DNA from: Pseudomonadota bacterium
GTDB lineage: Bacteria; Pseudomonadota; Alphaproteobacteria; Rhizobiales; Xanthobacteraceae
Length of the DNA stretch: 5,944 bases
Assembly (NCBI GenBank): GCA_023431725.1
Contig: JAEYVN010000297.1
Span: forward strand, 1-5,944
Direction: 5' to 3'
The notes under the pieces are model-generated. The model was not told the origin of the DNA and searched no databases. It was given only the letters and a program-made list of their open reading frames with translations. Shown piece after piece: positions 1-5,717 of the stretch (the first letter of the stretch is position 1; each line of letters begins with the position of its first letter). Both the position numbers and the translations under genes were made by a program.

Positions 1-439
1 ACGTGATCGCGTCCTGCTTCACGCGGTCCTTCGAGGCGTAGATCACGCGAGCACGCGTGGCGAGGCCATACCAGCGGCCTTGCGGATCGTGCAGGTGCGA
101 CGGAACAGCCTTATCGAGCACCTCGGACTTGACGGGCTGAGTGATGTCCGCAGCGACGGCGTCACCGAGCCGGCCGATATCGACGGTAAGAAGGACGTCG
201 GCCGGGCTGTTGGCACCCTCGGTCTTGATGCGCTGTTCGAGGCCGGAGGAGGCGGAGACCACATTCACCTTGATGCCGGTGTCCTTGGTAAAGGCGTCGA
301 GCAACGGCTGGATCAGCTTCTGCTCACGATAGCTGTAGACGTTGACCTCACCCTGTGCGGAAGCAAGCGTAGGAGCGCAGAAAGCGATCAAGCTCGCGCC
401 AAGGGCCAATGCCAGCAGGCGGGCCTTATTCGACGGCAT
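1..439 (-). CDS. Fe(3+) ABC transporter periplasmic substrate-binding protein (FutA/IdiA/FbpA family), N-terminal part, runs off the left edge
   Basis: This is the first 146 codons of a minus-strand gene; the rest lies outside the window. Family members bind ferric iron in the periplasm and hand it to an ABC permease and ATPase. The translation begins MPSNKARLLALALGASL and has a classic Sec signal peptide: Lys5 and Arg7, a hydrophobic core at about residues 8-22, and a likely cleavage after ALA-type motif A26-S-A28. The mature protein opens with EVNVYSYREQKLIQPLLDAF, the typical start of this family, where a tyrosine in this segment is an iron ligand. SSGLEQRIKTEG, ADVLLTVDIGRL and the stretch RWYGLATRARVIY are also family hallmarks. 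Full-length members have roughly 340 residues, so about 40% is seen. The ATG at 437-439 is chosen because the signal peptide starts there and GGGAGA lies 5-10 bases upstream. The ICE-like palindrome upstream suggests iron control. Cys21 is not in a good lipobox, so I expect a soluble periplasmic protein. Zinc or other-metal specificity is unlikely. Confidence 0.9.
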   Translation of the reverse strand, partial: MPSNKARLLALALGASLIAFCAPTLASAQGEVNVYSYREQKLIQPLLDAFTKDTGIKVNVVSASSGLEQRIKTEGANSPADVLLTVDIGRLGDAVAADITQPVKSEVLDKAVPSHLHDPQGRWYGLATRARVIYASKDRVKQDAIT

Positions 440-444
440 GGTGT

Positions 445-450
445 TCTCCC
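445..450 (-). promoter_or_regulatory. Ribosome binding site of the iron-binding protein gene
   Basis: On the minus strand GGGAGA precedes ATG (437-439) by five bases (ACACC). It is a good Shine-Dalgarno match and fixes the start at the first codon of the signal peptide. Confidence 0.7.
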
Positions 451-466
451 AGGTTGGTTGGCATCA

Positions 467-495
467 CCTAATGGATGGGGAACAGCCTGGGTCAA
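467..495 (-). promoter_or_regulatory. Possible sigma70-type promoter of the iron-binding protein gene
   Basis: On the minus strand TTGACC (495-490) matches the -35 consensus at 5 of 6 positions. It is followed after 17 bases by ATTAGG (472-467), which is a poor -10. The ICE-like palindrome would lie about 27 bases upstream of this -35, an activator-like position. An alternative -10, TATAAA at 512-507, would put the palindrome over the -35, a repressor-like position. The sequence alone does not decide between them. Confidence 0.3.
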
Positions 496-521
496 GAGAA
501 ATTCCGTTTATATTTCAATAT

Positions 522-538
522 CTTAGAACGATTCTAGA
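522..538. promoter_or_regulatory. Irr/ICE-type iron control element
   Basis: The palindrome CTTAGAA-CGA-TTCTAGA lies 83 bases upstream of the ferric-iron binding protein start. The iron control element bound by the haem-sensing regulator Irr in Bradyrhizobium and relatives is, from memory, of the form TTTAGAA-N3-TTCTAAA; this site matches 12 of the 14 arm positions with the same 3-base spacer. The neighbouring gene is an iron-uptake gene, which supports the reading. Whether Irr activates or represses here depends on which promoter is used. The direct observation is the palindrome; Irr binding is inferred. Confidence 0.65.
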
Positions 539-552
539 CTGATTTAGTCTGG
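534..552. repeat. Second dyad overlapping the ICE-like palindrome
   Basis: CTAGACT and AGTCTGG flank the 5-base spacer GATTT; the inner five base pairs (AGACT/AGTCT, 536-540 and 546-550) are perfect. It shares five bases (534-538) with the right arm of the ICE-like element. No T-tract follows on either strand, so it is not a terminator. It may be a second operator half or a chance dyad. Confidence 0.4.
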
Positions 553-578
553 AATGAATCAAAACAAACGTCTTTCCA

Positions 579-618
579 TTTGAAGTGACGCAAGGATTGC
601 GTGAGACCCGACTTCAAA
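579..618 (-). repeat. Nested inverted repeat after the DUF1194 gene, possible 3'-end hairpin
   Basis: TTTGAAGT (579-586) is perfectly complementary to ACTTCAAA (611-618). Inside them ACGCAA (588-593) pairs with TTGCGT (597-602) around a 3-base loop. The minus-strand transcript would fold as an 8-bp outer stem, an asymmetric bulge and a 6-bp inner stem, starting 23 bases after the DUF1194 stop codon. A T-rich run, GTTTGTTTTG, appears about 9 bases further on, so this could be an imperfect terminator or an RNA-stabilising 3' structure. It lacks the GC-rich stem and adjoining U-tract of a canonical terminator. Confidence 0.4.
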
Positions 619-641
619 CGGTGATCCTGCTGCCAAATGTC

Positions 642-1388
642 TCACCTGACCAAGGCGAAGGTCCTGGCCTTCTGCCTGGGTGAAAGCGCGATCTCGGCTA
701 TCAGCTTGCTGATCAGAGCCTGTCCGAAAGACTGGAAGTTTTCTGCGACTGCAACAAAGGCTCCGGGCCCACCAATGACATTGTCCTGGTAATATTTGGC
801 CAAACCGCCGGGTGGATTGGTGTGTTCGGGATTCCACGCGAGCGGCCGTTCGCTGAGGATGACGAGGCCGTTGATCGTGACGCCAAGCGCCAATGCATCT
901 TCACGCGCGGCCAGCAACCCGCGTCCTGAATTGTGAGTGCCGTCTCCGGAGATGTCGATGGTGCGCCGCTGCGCGTCGAAGGGTGCACGCGCAAGTTGCT
1001 CCACGGAGAAATCGATTGCGCCGCTGATCGAGGTTCGGTCCGAGAAGGATCGCGGTGCTTCCACCAGCGCATCTGAGAATTTACGAGCAGCGTCGGCGCT
1101 GTCGATCACGGTCCAGTCAATGACGAGTTTCTGGGCCGTCGCGCCGGACCATTCGAGGAAGCAGATGGCGATGCGGCGGTTGGCGCCCGACAGGATCGCG
1201 TCAAGCACCTTCGGGCTTTTGATCGCAGCAGCATAGCCGTCGCGTTGAAGTTGAAACTTCGGTTCGTCGACACTGCGTGACACGTCGGCCGCGAGCACCA
1301 GCAAAAGGTCGACATGCTCGGCGGCGCGTCCGGGCGGGACGGCACTAATCAGCAGAAAAGCGGCCAACAGAACGCGAAGAAGTGCCAT
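642..1388 (-). CDS. DUF1194 protein, secreted von Willebrand A-like domain
   Basis: A 248-residue protein from the preferred start. The ATG at 1386-1388 opens MALLRVLLAAFLLISAVPPGRAAEHVD, a textbook signal peptide cleaved near AA-EH. An in-frame ATG at 1428-1430 would add 14 acidic residues in front of it, which would spoil export, although it has AGGA nearby. The mature part is one vWA-like domain belonging to DUF1194, a family common in alphaproteobacteria. A MIDAS metal site is complete in sequence: D35-V-S37-R-S39, T119 in DRTSISG, and D149 in ISGDGTHNSG. The function of DUF1194 is unknown; vWA domains usually mediate protein contacts through a bound divalent cation. The gene starts 89 bases after the stop of the histidine kinase on the same strand, with no clear terminator between them, so co-transcription is plausible. 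No catalytic motif is seen, and location is periplasmic by inference. Confidence 0.85.
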   Translation of the reverse strand: MALLRVLLAAFLLISAVPPGRAAEHVDLLLVLAADVSRSVDEPKFQLQRDGYAAAIKSPKVLDAILSGANRRIAICFLEWSGATAQKLVIDWTVIDSADAARKFSDALVEAPRSFSDRTSISGAIDFSVEQLARAPFDAQRRTIDISGDGTHNSGRGLLAAREDALALGVTINGLVILSERPLAWNPEHTNPPGGLAKYYQDNVIGGPGAFVAVAENFQSFGQALISKLIAEIALSPRQKARTFALVR

Positions 1389-1477
1389 CAAGCGCACACT
1401 CTCGGAGGCCTCGGAACCGGGCTCATCCATCCTAGCCGGCTTGCACAGACAAGTCAGCCAAAGAGAAGGGCCGATAT

Positions 1478-4477
1478 CTATTCTGTGAGAACGCGCGCCG
1501 CAGGGAAAACAATTTCGACCATCGTGCCCGCCTTGGGCGTGCTTTTGATCGAGAAGCGCGCGCGATTGGCCTCCGTCAACGCTTTCGTCAGTGGAAGGCC
1601 AAGGCCGGTGCCATTGGCGTCGCCTTTGGTCGCCGTGACGATCTGCCGGAAAGGTTGCAGCGCAATCTCGATTTCCTTCTCGCTCATGCCAATGCCGGTG
1701 TCGCGGATGCGGAGCATGACATCGCCGTGATCGGTGGCAGCAGTGGAAACGATGACCTGGCCGCCGGCATGGGTGAACTTGATCGAGTTGGACAGCAAAT
1801 TGAGAATGATCTGACGGACGGAGCGAGGATCGGCAATGACGCTCGGCACGTTCATCGACAATGCGGTACGAATGATGACGCGGGCAGCGTTGGCCTGAGC
1901 CTGCATGATCGCAACGGATTGTTGCGTAAGATCATTCAGGTTCACTTTCTCGAAGTTCAAATCCATCTTGCCGGCTTCGATTTTCGACAGGTCGAGAAGA
2001 TCGTTCAGCAGCGATAGCAGATGCGAACCGGCGTCCTTGATGTCCTTGAGATAAGCGCGATAGCGATCGTTGCCGATCGGACCGAAACGCTCCTCGATCA
2101 TGACATCGGAAAAACCGATGATCGAGTTGAGCGGTGTTCGCATCTCATGGCTGATTCTGGAAAGGAACTCGGACTTTGCGGAAGAGCCCCTTTCAGCCTG
2201 CTCACGGGCAGCCGTCAGGTCCTTCTCGACGCTTTTCCAGCGCGTGATGTCACGGAAAACGGCGCAAAATCGCGTGCTGGTGTCGTCCGCGCGCGCCAGC
2301 AGCATGTTGAGGAACAGCGGTGCGCCGTGCCGGCGCCGTCCGATATAGTCGCGCCCGCCATCGATCGGTCCTGCGCCGCCGGTGATCAGCCGTTCGAGAT
2401 TTGATTTCGCCGCGCGTTCGCTGTCCGGTGCGAACAGGTCCGTGAAAGGACGCCGGGTCAGTTCATCCTGCTCGTACCCAAACAGACGCGCCGCCCCTTC
2501 ATTGACTTCGGCGATGCGGCCATCGCGATCGACGATCACGACGCCATCGGTTGCGATATCAAGCAACGAAGGTCCTGAGGGGGCCGCCGGGTTTCTGGCC
2601 GGGCGTGCTTCGGTTCGTGGAAGCAGCACGAGGGCCATGCTGTCTTCTTCGTCGATCGGAAGCGTGATCAGGCGGCCATCAATTGTCTCGTGACCCGGCA
2701 CGGCGACGCGCAGCGCTTGTCCGTCGTGGACGTTGGCGGACGCCGCATCAACCGTTTCGATGAACAGTGTGTCCAGTCCGCCCGCCTGCGCGAAATCTCC
2801 GAGCGATGCGTGCCCCGTCAGTTCCAGGAAGGCGGGATTGGCGTACAGGAACGTGCCGCGACGATAGATCAGCAGGCCGGTCGGAAGGCGATCCAGTATC
2901 GGCTTTTGTAATGCGAGATCGTCTGCGTCGAAGCGGTGCAGGTCGCGTGCGGTTTGTTCGTGATAGGCGTCGACCGCCGTGTCATCGGTCGATGGATGAT
3001 TGGGCTTTGCATCGGTTTCGATCTGACCACGGGCGAGCGCGTCCGCACCTTTCAACCGGGCAGCGAGGCGGCTCGTCAGGTCATGAAATGCATTCGGTGC
3101 GGCCGGCTGGACGATCTCCTGTCCGTTCGGGCGGAAGGGGACCACGTTTTCCGACGCCGTAACGGCTTCAGGCGGCAGGGCAGCAGCGCCCTCGAACGGT
3201 TCTGCAGCCGGCGCGATGGCGGGCGAACCCGGCACGTCAGGAATGTTCGTCGCTTCGGGTTCTGTCGCATGTAATGCGCGACCCGTTTGCGCTTCCGCGA
3301 TGCGATCGCCTTCAAGCCGGGCGATCACGGCGCGGTCGCGGATCACGGCCCAACCACGATAACCGCAAAACACGTGTTCGGCATCAAAGGTTGGGATGCC
3401 GCAAAGCTTGATTGTTACACGGCCGCCGTCTTTCGTCGGCCATGCGACGTCGACCCCGCTCCAGGTGTCGCGCGATACCATTGCATGGGCGATCCGCCCC
3501 TCGGGATCAATGGCAAGCTTTGCCGAGACCTCGTTCCAGAAGCGACCCATGAGAGCGGCCGTGCGCGGTCCGGCAATGCAAAGGAAATCGCGATCGCCGA
3601 CGGTGAACCTGTTCTCGGCGTCCGTCTCCCAGACGAAACGGAGGGGATAGCGTCCATGACTACTCTTTTCAGCAGCCTTGTTGGGTATGGCTGTGACGTC
3701 GTCCTGAGTTCTCGATGCGACTGCGTCCAGTTCATGGGAGACATCATCACGGGGCATGAGGCCTTCGGATGGATGATGCATCTGCATTGCGGCCATGGCG
3801 TCGGCAATGGGCGACAGGTCGACCGGAGCGTCATTGTCAACGGTCGCATCGCGTTCAGGTCTGATCGGCGCTGCCAGCGTCGACTGCGTTGCGTCTTCAT
3901 CCCCGAGCAGGAGGAGCGTGATGGCATCAGTACCTTCGCCCGCATACAATGTTTCGCCACTATCGACGACATCGGTGAGCGATGTTGTGCCGTTAAGCCG
4001 CTTCGCTGCGCCAGCGGTCGCATGCAGAAGGCGGCCGTTCGCATCGAACACGGCCACGGCATCCATGCCCTCGATCAAACGGTACGATCGCTCCTGCAGT
4101 GTCAGAGCTGGACCACATGCCTCGGCCGCGACGACCAGGATGGCTGGCGCAGACGCAGCAGATATCTTCGAGCATGTGCAGATCAACGGGCGGCTGACCG
4201 GCGTGCCCATGCCGCGCATTCGTTCGAGTCGCGGGCTGCCGTCATCTCGCAGGGTTTTGGCGCTGCGCGCGATCTGCGCAGCAATCTCGGTGTTATCGAA
4301 CGATGCGGCGATCGCTGCTGACGTGGACGTGAAGCCAAACAGGCTGGCGCCAGCCGGGTTGGCAAACAGCACCTTTGTACCATCGCTGCTGAACAGCCAG
4401 ACCGGCAACTCTCCGGTCGCGAGCGCGGCGATTCCCGGATCGCGCAGAATGTCGAGCGTAGCTGAGCGGCGATGCAT
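1478..4477 (-). CDS. Soluble multi-PAS sensor histidine kinase, DivJ/PleC/PdhS type
   Basis: About 999 residues with no membrane segment or signal peptide, so cytosolic. Numbering below counts from the TTG just before the ATG. PAS-like segments lie at about 22-120, 130-195, 280-382 (RFVWETDAENRF to GYRGWAVIRD), 526-620 (ILDRLPTGLLIYRRG) and 636-748 (a good PAS, ending CAVFRDITRW). An Ala/Pro/Glu-rich linker spans about 385-525. The HisKA domain (768-836) has the phospho-acceptor H778 in SHEMRTPLN, and FGPIGNDRYRAYLKDI plus SKIEAG typical of DivJ/PleC/PdhS kinases. The ATPase domain (885-996) has the N box NLLSNSIKFT (N898), DTGIGM (D927), PFRQI and GTGLGLPLTKAL; all key residues are intact. 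It most resembles Brucella-type PdhS, which is also soluble and about 1000 residues and signals to DivK. Specific ortholog identity is inferred. There is no receiver domain. The start is uncertain: TTG 4480 and ATG 4477 are adjacent, the ribosome site is weak, and the frame stays open to a stop at 4535-4537 without another ATG, GTG or TTG. Confidence 0.9.
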   Translation of the reverse strand: MHRRSATLDILRDPGIAALATGELPVWLFSSDGTKVLFANPAGASLFGFTSTSAAIAASFDNTEIAAQIARSAKTLRDDGSPRLERMRGMGTPVSRPLICTCSKISAASAPAILVVAAEACGPALTLQERSYRLIEGMDAVAVFDANGRLLHATAGAAKRLNGTTSLTDVVDSGETLYAGEGTDAITLLLLGDEDATQSTLAAPIRPERDATVDNDAPVDLSPIADAMAAMQMHHPSEGLMPRDDVSHELDAVASRTQDDVTAIPNKAAEKSSHGRYPLRFVWETDAENRFTVGDRDFLCIAGPRTAALMGRFWNEVSAKLAIDPEGRIAHAMVSRDTWSGVDVAWPTKDGGRVTIKLCGIPTFDAEHVFCGYRGWAVIRDRAVIARLEGDRIAEAQTGRALHATEPEATNIPDVPGSPAIAPAAEPFEGAAALPPEAVTASENVVPFRPNGQEIVQPAAPNAFHDLTSRLAARLKGADALARGQIETDAKPNHPSTDDTAVDAYHEQTARDLHRFDADDLALQKPILDRLPTGLLIYRRGTFLYANPAFLELTGHASLGDFAQAGGLDTLFIETVDAASANVHDGQALRVAVPGHETIDGRLITLPIDEEDSMALVLLPRTEARPARNPAAPSGPSLLDIATDGVVIVDRDGRIAEVNEGAARLFGYEQDELTRRPFTDLFAPDSERAAKSNLERLITGGAGPIDGGRDYIGRRRHGAPLFLNMLLARADDTSTRFCAVFRDITRWKSVEKDLTAAREQAERGSSAKSEFLSRISHEMRTPLNSIIGFSDVMIEERFGPIGNDRYRAYLKDIKDAGSHLLSLLNDLLDLSKIEAGKMDLNFEKVNLNDLTQQSVAIMQAQANAARVIIRTALSMNVPSVIADPRSVRQIILNLLSNSIKFTHAGGQVIVSTAATDHGDVMLRIRDTGIGMSEKEIEIALQPFRQIVTATKGDANGTGLGLPLTKALTEANRARFSIKSTPKAGTMVEIVFPAARVLTE

Positions 4478-4523
4478 CAATCGGGCCTGGATCTCGCGGC
4501 GATTCGCTTGAGAAGACAGCGTT

Positions 4524-4538
4524 TTAATGGATTCTTAA
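4524..4538. promoter_or_regulatory. CtrA-type box with an internal GANTC site, upstream of the kinase
   Basis: TTAA-TGGATTC-TTAA is an exact TTAA-N7-TTAA, the full binding motif of the cell-cycle regulator CtrA; it reads the same way on both strands. It ends 47 bases before the kinase ATG, so it could overlap the -35 of the kinase promoter as in known CtrA-activated genes. The spacer contains GATTC (4530-4534), a target of the CcrM methylase. Another GATTC lies at 4501-4505 and GAATC at 4679-4683. The motif is seen; binding is inferred. Confidence 0.6.
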
Positions 4539-4593
4539 TAGTCTCCATGCCGCACCCCGTCCATCTGGCGGGAAAATCGCCTGTGCAATAACC

Positions 4594-4599
4594 TTAACC
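4594..4599 (+). promoter_or_regulatory. Possible CtrA half-site upstream of the first phasin
   Basis: TTAACC matches the core of the CtrA half-site TTAACCAT but not its last two bases. It sits between the kinase and the first phasin, 94 bases before the phasin start. A six-base motif is weak evidence alone; it gains some weight from the full box 56 bases away. Confidence 0.25.
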
Positions 4600-4619
4600 G
4601 CTGTAAACTTCGCTGTCGT

Positions 4620-4643
4620 TTGACGAAACTGTGTCACGCACAG
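4620..4643 (+). promoter_or_regulatory. Possible -35 and small dyad upstream of the first phasin
   Basis: TTGACG (4620-4625) matches the -35 consensus at 5 of 6 positions. Close behind it is a short inverted repeat, CTGTG-N5-CACAG (4629-4633 and 4639-4643), in the position of a promoter spacer or operator. I could not find a convincing -10 at 16-18 bases, so the promoter is tentative. Confidence 0.25.
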
Positions 4644-4692
4644 AAGGTTAGAGTTCCAGCGCTGACGGTCTCCATCCCGAATCGAGGACGCC

Positions 4693-5070
4693 ATGGACAC
4701 GACAAAGCCCTTCGAGATTCCAGCTGATATGCGCAAGTTTGCCGAGCAGAGCATGGAGCAGGCGCGAAAGGCGTTCGACAGCTTCGTCGAAACAGCGCAC
4801 CGCGCCATGACCGATTTTGAAGGGCGCGCGCAGACAGCCCGGACCGGCGCGATGGGTGTGAGCGAGCGCGCCATGACATTCGCGGAGCGCAATATGGCCG
4901 CATCCTTTGAGTTTGCGCAGAAGCTCGTGCATGCCAAGTCGGCCGAGGACGTTCTCCGCCTGCAGACGGAATATGTGAAGGCTCAGATCCAGGTGCTGAA
5001 CGAGCAGACCAAAGAACTCGCGGAAGCGACGGCCAAGGTGGCAAAAGAAGCGACACAAACCCGTTCCTAA
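4693..5070 (+). CDS. Phasin family protein, short (125 residues)
   Basis: Phasins are small amphipathic helical proteins that coat polyhydroxyalkanoate (PHA) granules in the cytoplasm. This one begins MDTTKPFEIPADMRKFAEQS and is almost all predicted helix, rich in Ala, Glu, Lys and Gln, with no signal peptide or membrane segment. The region at about 66-118 (ERNMAASFEFAQKLVHAKSA, then the Q-T-E-Y segment and KELAEATAKVA) follows the phasin_2 pattern and lines up with the same region of the next gene: NATFDFYSQIMTVKSLSEM there matches MAASFEFAQKLVHAKSAED here. The ATG at 4693 is set by GAGGA at 4684-4688, four bases upstream. It lies divergently from the kinase and 142 bases before the second phasin. 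No clear terminator follows it, so some read-through into the second phasin is possible. It lacks the Pro-rich repeat N-terminus of its neighbour, so the two are diverged paralogs rather than a recent duplication. Confidence 0.88.
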   Translation: MDTTKPFEIPADMRKFAEQSMEQARKAFDSFVETAHRAMTDFEGRAQTARTGAMGVSERAMTFAERNMAASFEFAQKLVHAKSAEDVLRLQTEYVKAQIQVLNEQTKELAEATAKVAKEATQTRS

Positions 5071-5139
5071 ATCGGCGGCGTCAAGGGCTCCGCGTTCTAA
5101 GTGTTTGTCAAAGCTTGATAATTTCTCATTGCAATATCT

Positions 5140-5169
5140 TTGTTGCATTGCAGCATAACCCGTGATACT
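5140..5169 (+). promoter_or_regulatory. Possible promoter of the second phasin gene
   Basis: TTGTTG (5140-5145) and GATACT (5164-5169) are separated by 18 bases. The -10 has 4 of 6 consensus bases but the -35 is poor. This would give a leader of about 35-40 bases. The attraction of this placement is that the PhaR-like site falls in the spacer. An alternative -35 is TTGCAA (5129-5134) with a weak -10 near 5152-5157. Confidence 0.3.
5143..5153. promoter_or_regulatory. PhaR-like operator upstream of the second phasin
   Basis: TTGC-ATT-GCAG matches the CTGC-N3-GCAG type motif described for the PHA-responsive repressor PhaR in Paracoccus and Rhodobacter at 7 of 8 positions. TTGCA occurs three times here (5129-5133, 5143-5147, 5148-5152), the last two in tandem. 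PhaR represses phasin genes until it is titrated onto nascent PHA granules, so a site just ahead of a phasin fits. Repressor binding is inferred. Confidence 0.5.
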
Positions 5170-5196
5170 AAAGTCGTGCAGCCAGCAACCAACCCC

Positions 5197-5203
5197 CAAA
5201 AGG
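5197..5203 (+). promoter_or_regulatory. Ribosome binding site that fixes the second phasin start
   Basis: AAAAAGG leads into AAAAGGATGCGCCACATG. The Shine-Dalgarno core AAGGA (5200-5204) lies eight bases before ATG 5213 and overlaps the in-frame ATG at 5204, which therefore cannot be the start. The GTG at 5162 is also excluded by this. Confidence 0.65.
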
Positions 5204-5212
5204 ATGCGCCAC

Positions 5213-5695
5213 ATGACTGAGGCGACCACTGCAAAGCTGAAGAAGCCGGCAACGGTTTTTGATACCCCTTCAATGGAATTCCCCACTTTTGAAATGCCCA
5301 AGATGGAAATCCCGGCCGCTTTCCGTGAATTCGCGGAAAAGAGCGTCTCGCAGGCGAAGGACAATTGGGAAAAGATGAAGGCGGTCACCGAAGAGGCGAC
5401 CGATATGATCGAGACCAGCTACTCGACCGCTTCCAAGGGCGCTGCCGATTACGGCATGGCGCTCATCGACGTGGCCCGCGCCAATACCAATGCGACATTC
5501 GATTTCTACAGCCAGATCATGACCGTGAAGTCGCTGTCGGAAATGATCGAATTGTCGACGGCGCATGCCCGCAAGCAATTCGAAGCTGCCACCGCGCAGT
5601 CGAAGGATCTGACCGCGCTGGCGCAGAAGGTGGCCAGCGACTCGATCGAGCCGATCAAGTCCGGCCTGACCTCGGCTTTCAACAAGGCTTCCTGA
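5213..5695 (+). CDS. Phasin (PHA granule-associated protein), 160 residues
   Basis: A typical rhizobial/Bradyrhizobium-type phasin: cytoplasmic, binds the surface of polyhydroxyalkanoate granules and controls their size and number. Residues 1-20 form a Thr/Ala/Lys-rich lead. Residues 21-34, MEFPTFEMPKMEIP, are three short repeats of the form x-[FM]-E-[FMI]-P, common in this subfamily. A phasin_2 domain follows at about 36-145: AFREFAEKSVSQAKDNWEKM, then EEATDMIETSYSTASKGA, NTNATFDFYSQIM, VKSLSEMIELSTAHARKQF and KDLTALAQKVA. The tail SIEPIKSGLTSAFNKAS is also family-typical. Length is normal for phasins. ATG 5213 is chosen because of the ribosome site at 5200-5204; upstream in-frame starts at 5162 (GTG) and 5204 are rejected. 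The PhaR-like operator ahead and the terminator at 5718-5749 behind suggest a single-gene, PHA-controlled transcript. No heavy-chain synthase (phaC) is in the window. Confidence 0.95.
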   Translation: MTEATTAKLKKPATVFDTPSMEFPTFEMPKMEIPAAFREFAEKSVSQAKDNWEKMKAVTEEATDMIETSYSTASKGAADYGMALIDVARANTNATFDFYSQIMTVKSLSEMIELSTAHARKQFEAATAQSKDLTALAQKVASDSIEPIKSGLTSAFNKAS

Positions 5696-5717
5696 CCGGC
5701 CTTTGCCCGGCAGGACC

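Noticed and set aside
80..526. Plus-strand open frame of 148 codons at the left end
   Set aside because: It lies antisense to the signal peptide and mature start of the iron-binding protein, which match a known family.
1389..1430. Upstream in-frame ATG extending the DUF1194 protein by 14 residues
   Set aside because: The extension is acidic and would precede a perfect signal peptide; ATG 1388 is favoured, though the upstream AGGA keeps some doubt.
3287..4321. A 344-codon open frame on the plus strand antisense to the kinase
   Set aside because: Its translation is Arg/Cys-rich with no recognisable domain, and the opposite strand encodes convincing PAS segments here. It is a GC-rich shadow frame.
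4582..4591. DnaA-box-like sequence TGTGCAATAA
   Set aside because: It has one extra base compared with TGTGNATAA, and no cluster of DnaA boxes or AT-rich unwinding region is present, so there is no case for an origin.
4599..4616. Direct repeat CGCTGT-N6-CGCTGT before the first phasin
   Set aside because: The 12-base spacing is close to one helical turn, but two six-base copies are not enough to call an operator.
5071..5128. Terminator between the two phasin genes
   Set aside because: I found no stem of useful length followed by a T-tract; the short GC-rich stretch at 5072-5097 does not fold convincingly.
4648..5388. A 246-codon minus-strand frame across both phasins
   Set aside because: It crosses two well-supported phasin genes and the intergenic region, and the protein has no family features.
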